Assembly (NCBI GenBank): GCA_014058105.1
Contig: JACGCM010002885.1
Span: 124,001-188,000 of the forward strand
Origin: Kingdonia uniflora
Lineage: Eukaryota; Streptophyta; Magnoliopsida; Ranunculales; Circaeasteraceae
Direction of reading: 5' to 3'
DNA length: 64,000 nucleotides
The notes beneath the pieces were generated by a model. The model did no database searches. It saw nothing but the letters and a program-made list of their open reading frames with translations, and was not told the origin of the DNA. Of the stretch, positions 48,084 to 58,525 are shown piece by piece. The first letter of the stretch is position 1. Every line of letters starts with the position of its first letter. The translations under genes and the position numbers were made by a program.

Positions 48084-49312
48084 TGTAGTGGCTTATTCCG
48101 GATCTCGAACTTAAGCCTCATCTTCGACCATCATACATTCACGCGACCTCGTCAACATACACATAGCACATTTATGCCACACTATTGAATAGCAACAGAG
48201 TTTTCACTGTTGGGAAACCGAGTGGGCAAATCGGAACGTGGAAGCACAATACGATTTAGCAAGACCAACGATCTATAAACTAACCACAGAGAATTTAATC
48301 TAAAACAATAAAACACACACACAAGATTTAATTAGGTGGAAACCCTAAAAATGATCAAACCACTCCCAACAAGCACGACGAATATATTATCATACTAAGG
48401 GTTACAAGAAGTTACAGAGATCACTCAAACCTCACCTCTACCCTTACAGATAATCCCAGCAAGAAACCCTAGAAAGAAAACCTAATAAACCTTTTAAGAG
48501 CTAAACCCTAGATTTCTCCCTTTTCTCTTTCTAACTCTTTCTCACAGTGCAGAGGCCTTTAACATACACTCTCTATTTATAGGCTTTTCATTAGGTCATC
48601 TTCGAAATACGCATCACGAGATAATCCATCGCTTTGGATCAAATCTCCTTCAAAACGAACTTAAAAACAAACTAACAGAGCCAAAGTCGTTCGAACGAGT
48701 CATAAGGTCGTTCAAACGACCATTTAACAATCCTTTGGAATTTTGGCCCAAGAACTATTTTCGTTCGAACGACCTCAGAAGTCGTTCGAACGACTTACAC
48801 GGAAACTCTGTAGTTCAAACGACTTCCCCACTCGTTCGAAAGACCGTATTCCTAATATTCACTTGTTATTCTTGACCTCTACATCAACAACTCAATTTAA
48901 TAAGCACTTCATCATTAATGAAGTCGTTACAAGACATAAAGATCAAACTGTTACGCAATCATTTCAATGATTATTAAATCTATATTGTAATGTCCATCAT
49001 TAAGAATAGTAATGGTCGCCAAACGGTCATATTATAAGACCTATAAATAAGACTAGAAAACTACAAATGAAGGACGGATGAATCTTCACCCAGAAACTCT
49101 ATACAAAACTATTTAGAACATCCTTTGTAATATATAACAATCATCAATAAGATCTCTCTCTTTCTAAAATCCTCAAAAGATGTCATGGTTTTTAACCTAT
49201 TCAAAGGTTTCCCATGCTAAACTTTGTGTTAGCAGTTACTCATTGTTCACTAACGTTCTGATTATCATTAGTGTAAGAGGCTAAGTTCAGAATACGAAAT
49301 TAGGCTATTACA
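48084..49312 (+). repeat. 5' LTR of the Tat element (with nested insertion)
   Basis: Differs from the 3' LTR at roughly a dozen of the first 124 positions, so the insertion is not recent. Contains the Tat promoter region (cctataaataagac, about 49040) and the nested 650-bp solo LTR. Confidence 0.9.
48203..48862 (-). mobile_element. Solo LTR (650 bp) nested in the Tat 5' LTR, TSD TTCAC
   Basis: The LTR spans 48208-48857, from TGTTGGGAAACC to CCTAATA; the right end looks like CCCAACA with two C-to-T changes. TTCAC flanks both sides (48203-48207, 48858-48862), and the uninterrupted site is visible in the 3' LTR (gagttttcact at about 57066). A minus-strand TATA (GCCTATAAATAGAG near 48570) sets the orientation. 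The 48680-48840 part holds several copies of cgttcgaacgac. Copia-like by size and ends. Confidence 0.85.
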
Positions 49313-49335
49313 TTTGGCGTCGTCTGTGGGAACGA
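49313..49335 (+). other. Primer-binding-site region of the Tat element
   Basis: Directly after the LTR end comes TTTGGCGTCGTCTGTGGGAA, a variant of the TGGCGCCGTCTGTGGGAA-type primer site common in plant gypsy elements. The tRNA partner was not worked out. Confidence 0.6.
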
Positions 49336-49383
49336 AACTTTTTAGCTACAGTTCTCAGAAATAGCTGATTATCTCTCTACAGA

Positions 49384-50526
49384 ATGCCACTTCATGATCA
49401 GAATACGCTAATTGGCCCAACAGAAGGAAGCGTCGTACTAGCCAAATTATGAGCCACTCTACACTCTGAGGCAGAAAGAAGAGTTGCTATGGAATAACAA
49501 TTGGCAAGTGTGCAAGATACGTTGAAGGTTCTGCAGGGACAACAGATTGCAGCCCAGAAGAACAAAGGCGTGTTGCCAGCCACCTCATAAATTTCTATTC
49601 GAGACAGGCTAGGACCCCAAGCCAACAGCCTGGGAGGTGATATTTAATCCAATCATAATCAGCCAGGGGTCGAGCTTGTCTAGATATAGGAAGTCAATCA
49701 AGAAGTTGATGGCGTTCTTGCTGGAGTTAGACAAGTAGAGGATCTACACCGTGGAAATGTTCTTATTCCAGTGCGTCATTGACTAAGTGAAGGAAGTGGT
49801 GACCACAATCCTTGCGAAGGACGCTTCCCACGCCAGATCATCACAGTCCGTCAATATGTGACTCAGGAACATGTTGAAAAGCGTATCAAAGAATTATTCA
49901 AAGCTCAAGTTCAAACCACCAAAGGCATCCACAACAGACTACAAAAAAGTTAGATCACTCAGGAACTATTGGATGGCAAAGTTCCTATCAGTTTCCACGC
50001 CCCCAAAATTCAAAAGTACAGAGGAATTGGCCCCGTGGAATATGTCCAAGAATTCTAAGACGCTTTAGGCTTCATTCTACATCGAACCACATTTTATGCC
50101 ACCTCTTTCCTACTAGCCTCCAGGGCGAACCTTTGCGATGGTTTTACTAACTTGAAGAAGGGTCCATTAAAACTTTCGAACAGTTGCGAGAACTTTTCAT
50201 CAAGAACTATTCGCACAACAGAGACGAAGAGAAGAATCTGTATTCGCACAACAAGTGCCAGGAGAGAAGCTCGAAATGTTTACTTAGAAATTTTTGGAGT
50301 TTGCTAGAAAGGTAGACCGACTTGATCAAAAAATTACTATTATGACATTCACCAATGTTTTGCTTATGGATAGAAGAGCTAAGGAGAACCTGATTCTAAA
50401 CAAACCTACGACCTTGGATGACATGATCGAGAAAGTAAATGGATATATCGATCTCGAATGGATGGTATCTAAAAGACAGAATCCCCAGAAATCAACCCTG
50501 ACAGCAAGAGATCAGTCCAAAGAATA
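49384..50526 (+). pseudogene. Tat gag relic
   Basis: Starts MPLHDQNTLIGPTEGSVVLA. It passes through many in-frame stops and shifts, and ends with the matrix/capsid-like part FLEFARKVDRLDQKITIMTF and KENLILNKPTTLDDMIEKVN. The order fits the retrotransposon gag domain of this group. Non-functional. Confidence 0.7.
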
Positions 50527-51124
50527 AGATTTCAATCGAACTACAGATTATGGAGGAGGCCGAAAGTAAACCAAGTCTAATGACGATCGAACTCGGAGAG
50601 GTGGTAATTTTCCAAAGCCATGTCTTCCCAAGTTGACTGCCGCAATTGCCAACCTATATCCCATACTTCAAAAGGATAAATACTTCTGCAATTCCCAATA
50701 TCTTCAACCCATCAAAGGCATACCATATTGCATACACCACAAAGTCCGACATCATGACTCAGAAAATTGCTTCGCTTTACAGAGACTTTTGGAGTATATT
50801 TTTGTGGAAGGACGAATGCATGAGTACATAGTGGACATTGAAAGTTACAAAAATGGGAGTTACAAGCTTCATACTGAGATCGTACAGATAGAAGGAGCGG
50901 TAGAGGCAAAACATTTATACCACATCTCCCTCAGCCACTTTATTGAGACTCATACAGTTATCAGGTCGATCAGATTCACAAGAAGACCTCTTGGCCAATG
51001 CCACGATTTATCCATGGTCGATATAGAAGCCCGGTTACTCCTCACATCTAGTTCTTAATGTACAGGAATCTCATTCGAAGATTACGACGTTCACCACGTC
51101 AATTTTTCTCATTATGATGCACTT

Positions 51125-51379
51125 GTGATCATGTTGAAAATGAGAAATGGCGTACTACATATAATGATGGTGGATATTGGTAGTAGTATCGAACTACTCT
51201 TCCAAAATACTATTAATCAGATGGGACTGGCCGACAAAGTTCAGCCTAGTGACATCGATATCAATGGGTTCAATGGCTCCAAAGAAGAATCTGTAGGAAA
51301 GATTATACTTCCAATTACCGCAAGACCTGCAACGGTTGACGTTGTATTTTACGTTATAAACGCAAAATTTGTTATTTAG
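51125..51379 (+). pseudogene. Tat aspartic protease relic
   Basis: Reads MMVDIGSSIELLFQNTINQM, where the catalytic DTG triad is DIG (51173-51181). The rest (INGFNGSKEESVGKI, VVFYVI) fits the retropepsin fold of gypsy elements. The altered Thr and the early stop at 51377-51379 indicate loss of function. Confidence 0.7.
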
Positions 51380-51779
51380 GGAACATGGGATGTTGTTGGC
51401 TGCATAACATGCGAGCTATCCCATCGACCTATCATTTGGCATTGCGGTTCAATTGGAATGGCGGCATTTATGAAATCAAAGGCAGTCAGAAGCTAGCTCA
51501 AGCTTGTAAAAATATTGTTACCATCGTGACGGAACCTCTAGCACAGCAACTCGCATAGCAATTACATAACACTACAAAGAACATTACAAAGAACTCTACA
51601 AAAAACAAGCTGCCAAGTGCAGAAATTATAGAATACGTCGAAATCAGTAGAGACAGACGGGGTACCTACATTGGGACTTTTTTGCCCATAATAGAACAAA
51701 ATGCTCTTATTCAGTTTCTCAAAAACAATAGTGATGTCTTCGCATGGACATTCCATGAAATGTCAGGCATTGATTCCAA

Positions 51780-53150
51780 TTTGGCTTACCCCAAGCTTAG
51801 TTTAAAAGATAAAGATGAGACAATCAAAGAGAAATAAATAACTTTAGCACCAAGGTTACGCGAAGAAATCAATAAAGAGATCGATAAACTAATAAAGTTA
51901 GTTTTATTCAAAAAGTCAACTACCCCGAATGGATCTCGAATATCGTAGCAGTTCCAAAGAAAAATAACAAGATCAGAGTATGCGTGGATTTCACAGATCT
52001 CAATAAACATACTCCAAAAGATAGTTTTCATCTTCCTATGATCAACTATCTGCTCGATTCCACAACAGGACACGAACTCTTATCTATGATAGATGCCGTA
52101 TCAGGGTACAATCAGATACCATTGTTGCCCGAAGTTCAATAAATAGTAGCTTTCATCACAGAACATGGATTATATTGCTACAAGGTTATGTCTTTCGGCC
52201 TCAAGAACGTCGGAGCCACTTACCAAAGATTGATAACACAGATATTCAAGGACCATCTTGGGAAAATAATAGAAGTTTACATTGATGATATGCTGTGTAA
52301 AAGTCTCAAGAAGGAAAACCATCTTACAGATTTACACACGACCTTCAAAATTCTTTGGTCCTACAAAATGAGATTAAATCCTGATAAATGTCAATTCGGA
52401 GTCCAATAAGGCAAATTCTTGGGACATTTGATCAGCAAGCAAGGTATCGAGGCTGATCCGGATCGTATTTGTGCTTTGTTATATATGTCTTCACCAAAGA
52501 TAAAGAAAGACGTACAGAAGATAACCGGTAAGATAGTAGCAATAAATCATTTTTTTCCAAGTCTTCAGATCGGTGTCGATGGTTATTCGACCTCCTACGC
52601 GAAGGGTCGAAGAAAGGGAAACCTAAAAAAGATCCCGAGATCGAATGGACTGTAGAATGTGAAGTAACATTTCAAGAACTAAAATGCCATTTGAGAAAAC
52701 CTCCAGTAATGAGTAGACCCAAGGAAGGAGAAGAACTCACGATATATCTCACCGTTACTGATGACTCACTAAGCTTAGTTCTCATCTGACTCGATGAAAA
52801 GACAGAAAAACCCGTCTACTTCATTAGCAAGACTCTCACTCCAGTAGAAACACGGTACACTAAGATTGAAAAATTGTTCTTAGTTCTCGTCTATACATCG
52901 TAGAAGTTAAAACAATACTTCCAAGATCATTCTGTTCGAGTAAAGACAAATTACCCCTTGCACGAAGTTCTATCCAAACGAGAGAAATCCAGACGAGTCC
53001 ATCAATGGTCAGTTACTCTTGGTGAGCACGATATACATTTTGAACCACGACATTCCAAAAAGGGACAAGCAATAGCAAATTTCTTAGCAGATTTTCCAGT
53101 AAATGACCCTGATTGGGAGGAAGATATTACTGAAATACACGAAAAATAGT
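51780..53150 (+). pseudogene. Tat reverse transcriptase and first RNase H relic
   Basis: RT motifs: MIDAVSGYNQIPLL (from 52086), MSFGLKNVGATYQRL, and the active site YIDDM (52278-52292), then LNPDKCQFGVQ and FLGHLISKQGIEADPDRI. The RNase H follows (YLTVTDDSLSLVLI, KPVYFISKTLTPVETRYTKI, YPLHEVLSKREKSRRVHQWS). Stops occur at several sites (for example 52138-52140 and 52408-52410), and frames shift near 51900-52080. Confidence 0.85.
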
Positions 53151-53572
53151 TCGAAGAGAAATCGGATTGGATATCCAAGAAATGTTGGCGTCTTTTAACT
53201 GAAGATTTTGTCGGACCAGCTAGGTCAGGTATCGGGATAGTTCTTATCACACCTTCTAATGACAAAATTGAGAAATATATCTGACTCAACTTCAAAGCTA
53301 CCAATAATGAGACCGAGTACGAGGCACTAATCTATGGACTGAATATGGCTCTAGAGATTGGTGTGCCTGAGTTATCTGTGTACACATATTCTTTATTAAT
53401 TGTGAACCATTATACATACAAGTATCAGAAAAATAGAAAGATGATCGACTACGCCGCAGTAGTAGCCGACAGAATGAGCAGATTTAAAAAGGCTACAATC
53501 GAATACTTGCCTCGTGGAGAAAATAGACATTCCGATTCTCTTGCATATCTTCCTGGAGTTCTCAGAACATAA
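53151..53572 (+). pseudogene. Tat second (archaeal-type) RNase H relic
   Basis: Reads SGIGIVLITPSNDKIEKYI, FKATNNETEYEALIYGLNMA and YLPRGENRHSDSLAYLPG. The NNE(T/A)EYEAL block is the hallmark of the additional RNase H in Tat elements. One stop lies after EKYI. Confidence 0.8.
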
Positions 53573-53619
53573 ACTCGGTATTTGAAGATCGAAGTAGCAT
53601 CCACCCCCAACATTAACAT

Positions 53620-54920
53620 CATCAGCTAAAATGTCATTAATACTGGGGGCGACGAAGAGGTCGAAGACGATTGAAGACGACATTTCCTCATATATATCGG
53701 GTCACATAAAAAAATTGATGACGAACTCCCTGAGGATGTTAATGAAAGAAGACGTTTGCTGGACAATGCTAAATGGTACGTCGTTAACAATAACCTCCTT
53801 TACAAAAAAATGGTTACATGACCCTATCTTCAATGTTTATCTGATAAGGAGCCTTAAAACTTTCTACACAATTTACATGAAGGAACTTACGGATCCCATG
53901 CGGTAGGACAGTGTTTAGCAAACTGAGCTCTTACTCAAGGAGTCTTTTGGCCTAAAATCAAAGCTCAAGCCATCAAATATGCGAGCAAGTGTGATACCTG
54001 GCAACGACATGGACCCAAAATTTGGGCTCTATCTTTGGAACTCCATTCTAGCAAAATTGTCTAGCCATTCAAAAGATGGGCCCTCGATCTCGTAGGAGAA
54101 TTCCCAACTGCACCAGGAAAATAGAAACACCTTTTAGTAGCAATAGACTACTTCACCAAGTGGGTAGAAGCAGTCCCTTTATGTCGAACACGAGAAGACG
54201 AAGTCATCAAGTTTATATGGGAAAACATTATAATACGGTTTGGCTGCCCCCACCTCATCAGAATAGACAATGGACCACAGTTTGTTGGTTTTAAGGTTGT
54301 CAATTTCCTCAACCAGCATAACATCATTCACTCTCTTTCAAATCCGTATTACCTACAAGGAAATAGATAGGCCAAAATTACCAATCGAACTATAGTCGAT
54401 GGAATCAAAAAGCGCTTCACAGAAAAGAAGGGTAATTGGGTACAAGAATTACCACACGTGTTATGGGCATACCGAACAACACCTTGAGTATCGACTGGAT
54501 GTATGTCATTCTTGTTGGCCTATGGTACCGAAGTAATTATTCCCACTCAATATCATCATCCACTGCACGATCATACCATGACAGATGAAGAAAATGAATT
54601 TTAGTTGGCGTGTAACATGAATTGGATTGATGAAACATGAGACAGAGCAGTAATGAACTTGGAAAGGTACTATCAGGCTTTAACAAAATCATATAACAAA
54701 CGAGTTCATCATAGAGAGTTTGATATTAAAGATCTCGTCCTACGAGAGATACCAAAAGACAGAAAGAAGATCAATGCGGGGAAATTCATAGAAAATTGGG
54801 GAGGATCTTTTATCGTTGTCGGCAAAAGCGGATTTGGCTCTTATGACTTCGTCACTGAAAATGGGGATCGAGTCCCTAATCATTGGAACACGAAGAGGTT
54901 GAAGTTGTATCACAGATAAC
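53620..54920 (+). pseudogene. Tat integrase relic
   Basis: The zinc-binding region has HEGTYGSHAVG and KCDTWQRHGP. The core has the first Asp in WALDLVGEFP (54086-54088) and the second in RIDNGPQF (54266-54268). The expected Glu of the QA(E).TNRTI motif is Lys (AAA, 54374-54376), with a stop just before it. The tail reads NERVHH-type and VLREIPKDRKKINAGKFIEN, ending HWNTKRLKLYHR. Conserved-residue loss plus stops mean it is dead. Confidence 0.85.
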
Positions 54921-54940
54921 AATCCCTCACAATTTACATT

Positions 54941-55210
54941 CTACTATCTCTATTATTTTGTACGTCATTCATACATCAATGAAATACTTATGTTTGATCA
55001 ACCTACATCAGAGTACTTTCTACTATTTCATACAGTACTCTTCTACTATCTTTATCATTTTATACGTCATTCTTACATTAATGAAATACTTATGTTTGAT
55101 CAACCAACAACATAGTACTTTCTACTATTTCATACAATACTCTTCTACTATCTCTTACATTTTTTGTACGCCGATCTTACACCAATAAATTACTTGTGTT
55201 TGGTTGCCCT
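54941..55210 (+). repeat. Tandem array, 102-bp unit, about 2.7 copies
   Basis: ctactatctc-starting units begin at 54941, 55043 and 55145, each with atgaaatacttatgtttgatc. Lies just after the integrase stop, in the 3' non-coding region. Confidence 0.9.
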
Positions 55211-55310
55211 ACATTACAACACTTTTCTACTATCTCATACAAGTACATCTATATACATAACACATTTATAATATCACAGATAACCAATGGGTTTACCCCA
55301 TTTTACTATT

Positions 55311-55455
55311 ACAGATCGTTTGTTGCTTCCACCAATTCGATCTTTTATTACATTACAGATCGTTTGTTGCTTCAGCCAATTCGATCTTCTATTACATCAC
55401 AGATCGCCTATTGCTTCAGACAATTCGATCCTCTATCAGATCACAGGTCGGCTAT
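55311..55455 (+). repeat. Tandem array, 44-bp unit, about 3.3 copies
   Basis: acagatcg-starting units begin at 55311, 55355, 55399 and 55443, each with ttgcttc.g.caattcgatc. A second, unrelated array in the same 3' region. Single related gttcgatc words continue to 55760. Confidence 0.9.
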
Positions 55456-56939
55456 TAGTTCTCAAATTTGGCTAACAGACAATGGACTTCTACACCACAA
55501 TTGGTTCATCAAAAGGTCATTACAAATACGTATGGATCACTAATTCTACTATCAGTTAAATTTTGTTGTAGCATAACCTTCACACTCTATCTACAGTTCG
55601 ATCTAACCTTCACTAATTCTCGAACTACCCTTTTCAACCTTACTTCCCAATATCCTCACTGATATACATACCAAGTTCACTACAGTTCGATCTGTTCAGA
55701 ACAATTCTCCTACAGTTTGATGTCTGATAGCTCGTACCAATAAACCTTTGTCAGTTCGACACAAGTGGCTGTCACACTTCAACATATGTCCAAAATTCTT
55801 TTTCACCATTTTTACTTTCTCATATTTTTAGTCCTCAACAGTTTGAGTTCCTTTATCAGTTCACAGTTCCCTTTATCAAACAAAGCAGTTTACAAGTATT
55901 CTAGACATATAAATATCCGTTCGAAATATAATACAAAATTGGCAGAACAAGAATTTTTCATTAGCTCGAATGTTTCTTACATCTCAGAATTTACAGAATA
56001 CTTTACAGATAACAAGTCTTTCAGACATTTCTACAAGTCGATTTACAGGTTACATTACTTTTTGATTTTCAACACTGTTCTTCTGCAAGAATGCCCAGGC
56101 AATCCAAGAACTGGAAATCACTGAGGAAGCTAAGGTATCTGTGCCTGAACCACCCCTCAGCTGAAGGATCTTCTTCACTAAAAGAGACGATGATTGTGCG
56201 GAAAAAAAATCTCCTCCACCACTGTCTCTTCCACCATAACCCCCGCTACCCCCACGTGACAGAGAAAGAAGATGGGTTCCATTTTTTTATAGAACCCACT
56301 CACCAGTAGGGTACCGGTGAGACTCCCTCAGACGAACGTCTGCCGCTTCATCTTCAGTTGTAACAGCCTCCTCCGCCAGCAGACGCAGCCCATTCCTGCA
56401 CTCTTCCTCCGATGTCAACAGATCATGAAAGCGCACCATTTAATAAAAGTCGTCATCCGCCTCCTCCACCTCTTCATATGTCATACCATGGTAGGTAGAA
56501 CGCACCGAAATCGGCGTAGACAAATTCAGAGCCTGGATCCCAAAGTATCGGAACCGCAATTCTTCCACTTTAGCAAGAATCCTTGCCTCCCGAGATTGCC
56601 ATCTAGTGGTCACCATCCTCTCAACCGAAGAAAAGTTACAGAGAAGAAAAATGGCAGAGGATATGGACTAAAAGAAATACTCAATGAATAACAACTGCAA
56701 CAGCAAACCACAATACTATTTATACTGCAACTACGATTAAAGACAACATTCCAAATTCCCAACATCAGAAGGAATTCCCATGCAACAATATTGACCAGAG
56801 CCATTGGTTCTAGGGAACCCAACAACCACAACAGATATTCATAAATAAACATTGGAAATGATCCCCGAGTATTAAATACACTATTAATGAGATTTCTCAA
56901 CCCACACCACTCGCCCCTAATGCTTCTTGTGCTCTTGGC
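55456..56939 (+). other. Tat 3' non-coding region, remainder
   Basis: No motif recognised. Open frames near 56091-56309 and 56317-56691 are Pro/His-rich and match nothing known; Pro-rich strings (PPPPADAAH-type) may be remnants of an extra frame. Confidence 0.5.
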
Positions 56940-56952
56940 TGAGAGGGGGCAG
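56940..56952 (+). other. Polypurine tract of the Tat element
   Basis: TGAGAGGGGGCAG directly before the 3' LTR, the usual primer for plus-strand synthesis. Confidence 0.7.
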
Positions 56953-57525
56953 TGTAATGGCTTATTCCGGATCTCGAACTCAAGCCTCATCTTCGACCAT
57001 CATACATTCACTCGACCTCGTCAACATACACGTGACACATTTATGGCACACTATAGAACAGCTGCAGAGTTTTCACTTATTATTTTCGACCTTCACATCA
57101 ACAACTCGATTCAATAAGCACTTCGTCATTAATGAAACCGCTACAAGACAGAAATATCAGACCGTTACACAATTACTTCAATGACTATCAAATCCATATT
57201 GTAACGTCCATCATTAAGAATAGTAATGGTTATCAAACAGTCATATTATAAGACCTATAAATAAGACCAGAGAACTACAGATGAAGGACGGATGTATCTT
57301 CATCCAGAAACTCTATACAAAACTATTCAGAACATCCTTTGTAATAGCTAGCAATCATCAATAAGATCTCTCTTTTCTAAAATCCTCAAAAGAGGTCATG
57401 GTTTTTAACATATTCAAAGGTTTTCCACGCTAAACTTTGTGTTAGCAGTTACTCATTGTTCACTAACGTTATGATAATCATTGGTGTAAGATGTTAAGTT
57501 CGGAATACGAAATTAGGCTATTACA
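56953..57525 (+). repeat. 3' LTR of the Tat element
   Basis: 573 bp, TGTAATGGC..GGCTATTACA, without the nested insertion found in the 5' copy. Confidence 0.9.
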
Positions 57526-57898
57526 AGTGACACCTAATATCCACCTAATCTCACCTATTTACCAATTTCCACATCCGCTAATATTATAAGACCCACTCAT
57601 CTTGTGTAAGCCTTTAGTGCCTCGTTTTTTAGTGTCTCTAAATCCTCTCCCGAAAAAGTAAACACAAAGTGAAACAAGCACGAGAGCCTCTAATTTGAAT
57701 TGAATCACGTCAGAACTTCAAATCAAGCATAAAACATAGTATCTATAACATCGGACAGATTCTTTACAGGGTAATTTTTAAGGAAAAACTGTAAGTTACA
57801 ACTTCTGGTAATGACAGGCTATAAAAACACTTAATTCTCCTTGTTTTGAGAGGAACATCTGATTCCCCTGATCTTATAACTGCAAAAAAATGTAAATA

Positions 57899-58078
57899 TT
57901 ACAAGGATGAAGTTATCAATAAGAGTACTCTCGGAAGGTTTTCTAGAGCAAAGGTGAAGACTCCGCCAAGTATAAAAATCAAAAGGAGCGCAAGCGATAT
58001 CCTCCCAATATAAAGCCGATTGATTTGCGGTTTTGAATTGCTTGTGGATCTTTCAGCACACTGTAAATCATCTGGTCT
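57899..58078 (-). CDS. Last exon of an unrecognised minus-strand gene with a C-terminal membrane segment
   Basis: On the minus strand a good acceptor (tttatgcctttcttgcag) opens a 180-bp phase-0 exon that ends in a stop at 57899-57901. It encodes 59 residues: a polar part (RPDDLQCAERSTSNSKPQIN), then RLYIGRISLALLLIFILGG with VFTFALENLPRVLLLITSSL. One hydrophobic span near the C terminus suggests a tail-anchored or multi-pass membrane protein. No family recognised. Upstream exons were not found in 58100-61160, which is filled with LINE remnants, so the gene may continue past the window or be broken. The sequence 57661-57898 is probably its 3' UTR. Confidence 0.5.
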   Translation of the reverse strand, partial: RPDDLQCAERSTSNSKPQINRLYIGRISLALLLIFILGGVFTFALENLPRVLLLITSSL

Positions 58079-58205
58079 CTGCAAGAAAGGCATAAAGTAC
58101 AGATTACTGATGTTCACAATCAATTTCGGATAGTCAGTTCTTTTAAGCATGCTGTCATCTACCAGTTTTGTTATATACATACAGTTTGCATGAAAGAAAT
58201 GTATG

Positions 58206-58512
58206 TAACTTCAGATCAGACTAAGACATGTAATGGAAAGAATGCAATTTCAGTGCAGGTGATTGTGCTAACCAAGCTGCAAGATTAGCTCCTATGCCCA
58301 AACAACGATTCGCCTACAGACCTCCTTTGCTTTCTTGAAGAAACTTGAAGACCCTTTTATTGAAAACTTTAGATTCAGTTAATTTTTAGATTTTTATTTC
58401 TAGTTTATTGAATACAGACCTCCAAGTCCTATGTTTGCAAGCTTTTTTCTTCAGGGAATGTCTGCAGTCTCACATTATTTCTCTTAATAAAGTTTATTTA
58501 CCATTTGCAAAA
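58206..58512 (+). mobile_element. Severely 5'-truncated LINE, 13-bp TSD
   Basis: The 13-mer AAAGAAATGTATG is present at 58193-58205 and 58513-58525. The insert starts in the last codons of a LINE ORF (GDCANQAARLAPM), continues through a 3' UTR (aataaagtttatttaccat) and ends in a short A tail. Antisense to the membrane-protein gene, in its intron. Confidence 0.75.
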
Positions 58513-58525
58513 AAAGAAATGTATG

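Larger units (their letters stand above)
48084..57525 (+). mobile_element. Tat-lineage Ty3/gypsy retrotransposon, full-length but decayed
   Basis: 5' LTR 48084-49312 (574 bp once a nested insertion is removed) and 3' LTR 56953-57525 (573 bp) both run TGTA(A/G)TGGCTTATTCC to GGCTATTACA. The primer-site-like sequence TTTGGCGTCGTCTGTGGGAA follows the 5' LTR and the purine tract TGAGAGGGGGCAG precedes the 3' LTR. Between them in order: gag, protease, reverse transcriptase, RNase H, a second archaeal-type RNase H, integrase, then about 2 kb non-coding with tandem repeats. The double RNase H and the long repeat-bearing 3' region mark the Tat group (Ogre/Retand relatives). Numerous stops kill it. 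Flanking 5-mers (TGTGT, AGTGA) do not match as a TSD. Confidence 0.9.
45755..57660. mobile_element. Mutator-like element (MULE) with 9-bp TSD, split by a gypsy insertion
   Basis: The 9-bp repeat GAAAAAGTA occurs at 45755-45763 and 57652-57660. Between them the left end begins GGGAAATGATTTAGACAC and the right end, read inverted, GGGAGAGGATTTAGAGACAC. Inverted similarity continues for roughly 100 bp (cactaaaaaa; gatgagt; ggaaat; ggtggatt; attaggtgt). Long TIRs starting with G plus a 9-bp TSD are diagnostic of Mutator-like elements. Without the gypsy element it is about 2.4 kb (45764-48083 plus 57526-57651). No transposase was recognised, so it is non-autonomous. The open frame 45878-46213 (NFLELGDDDRGTWIDVGNY) may be captured sequence but is not recognised. 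Confidence 0.75.

Noticed and set aside
55311..55455. CRISPR-like regular repeats
   Set aside because: The 44-bp units abut each other with no unique spacers, and the host is a plant; it is an ordinary tandem array in a retrotransposon.
57661..57690. Right end of the Harbinger element (GGCTCTCGTGCTTGTTT read inverted, next to TCTAA)
   Set aside because: It would put the MULE inside the Harbinger, but the match to the left end is weak and TSD placement is ambiguous; an alternative end near 45745 (GGCCATGTTTATTT inverted) is equally possible.
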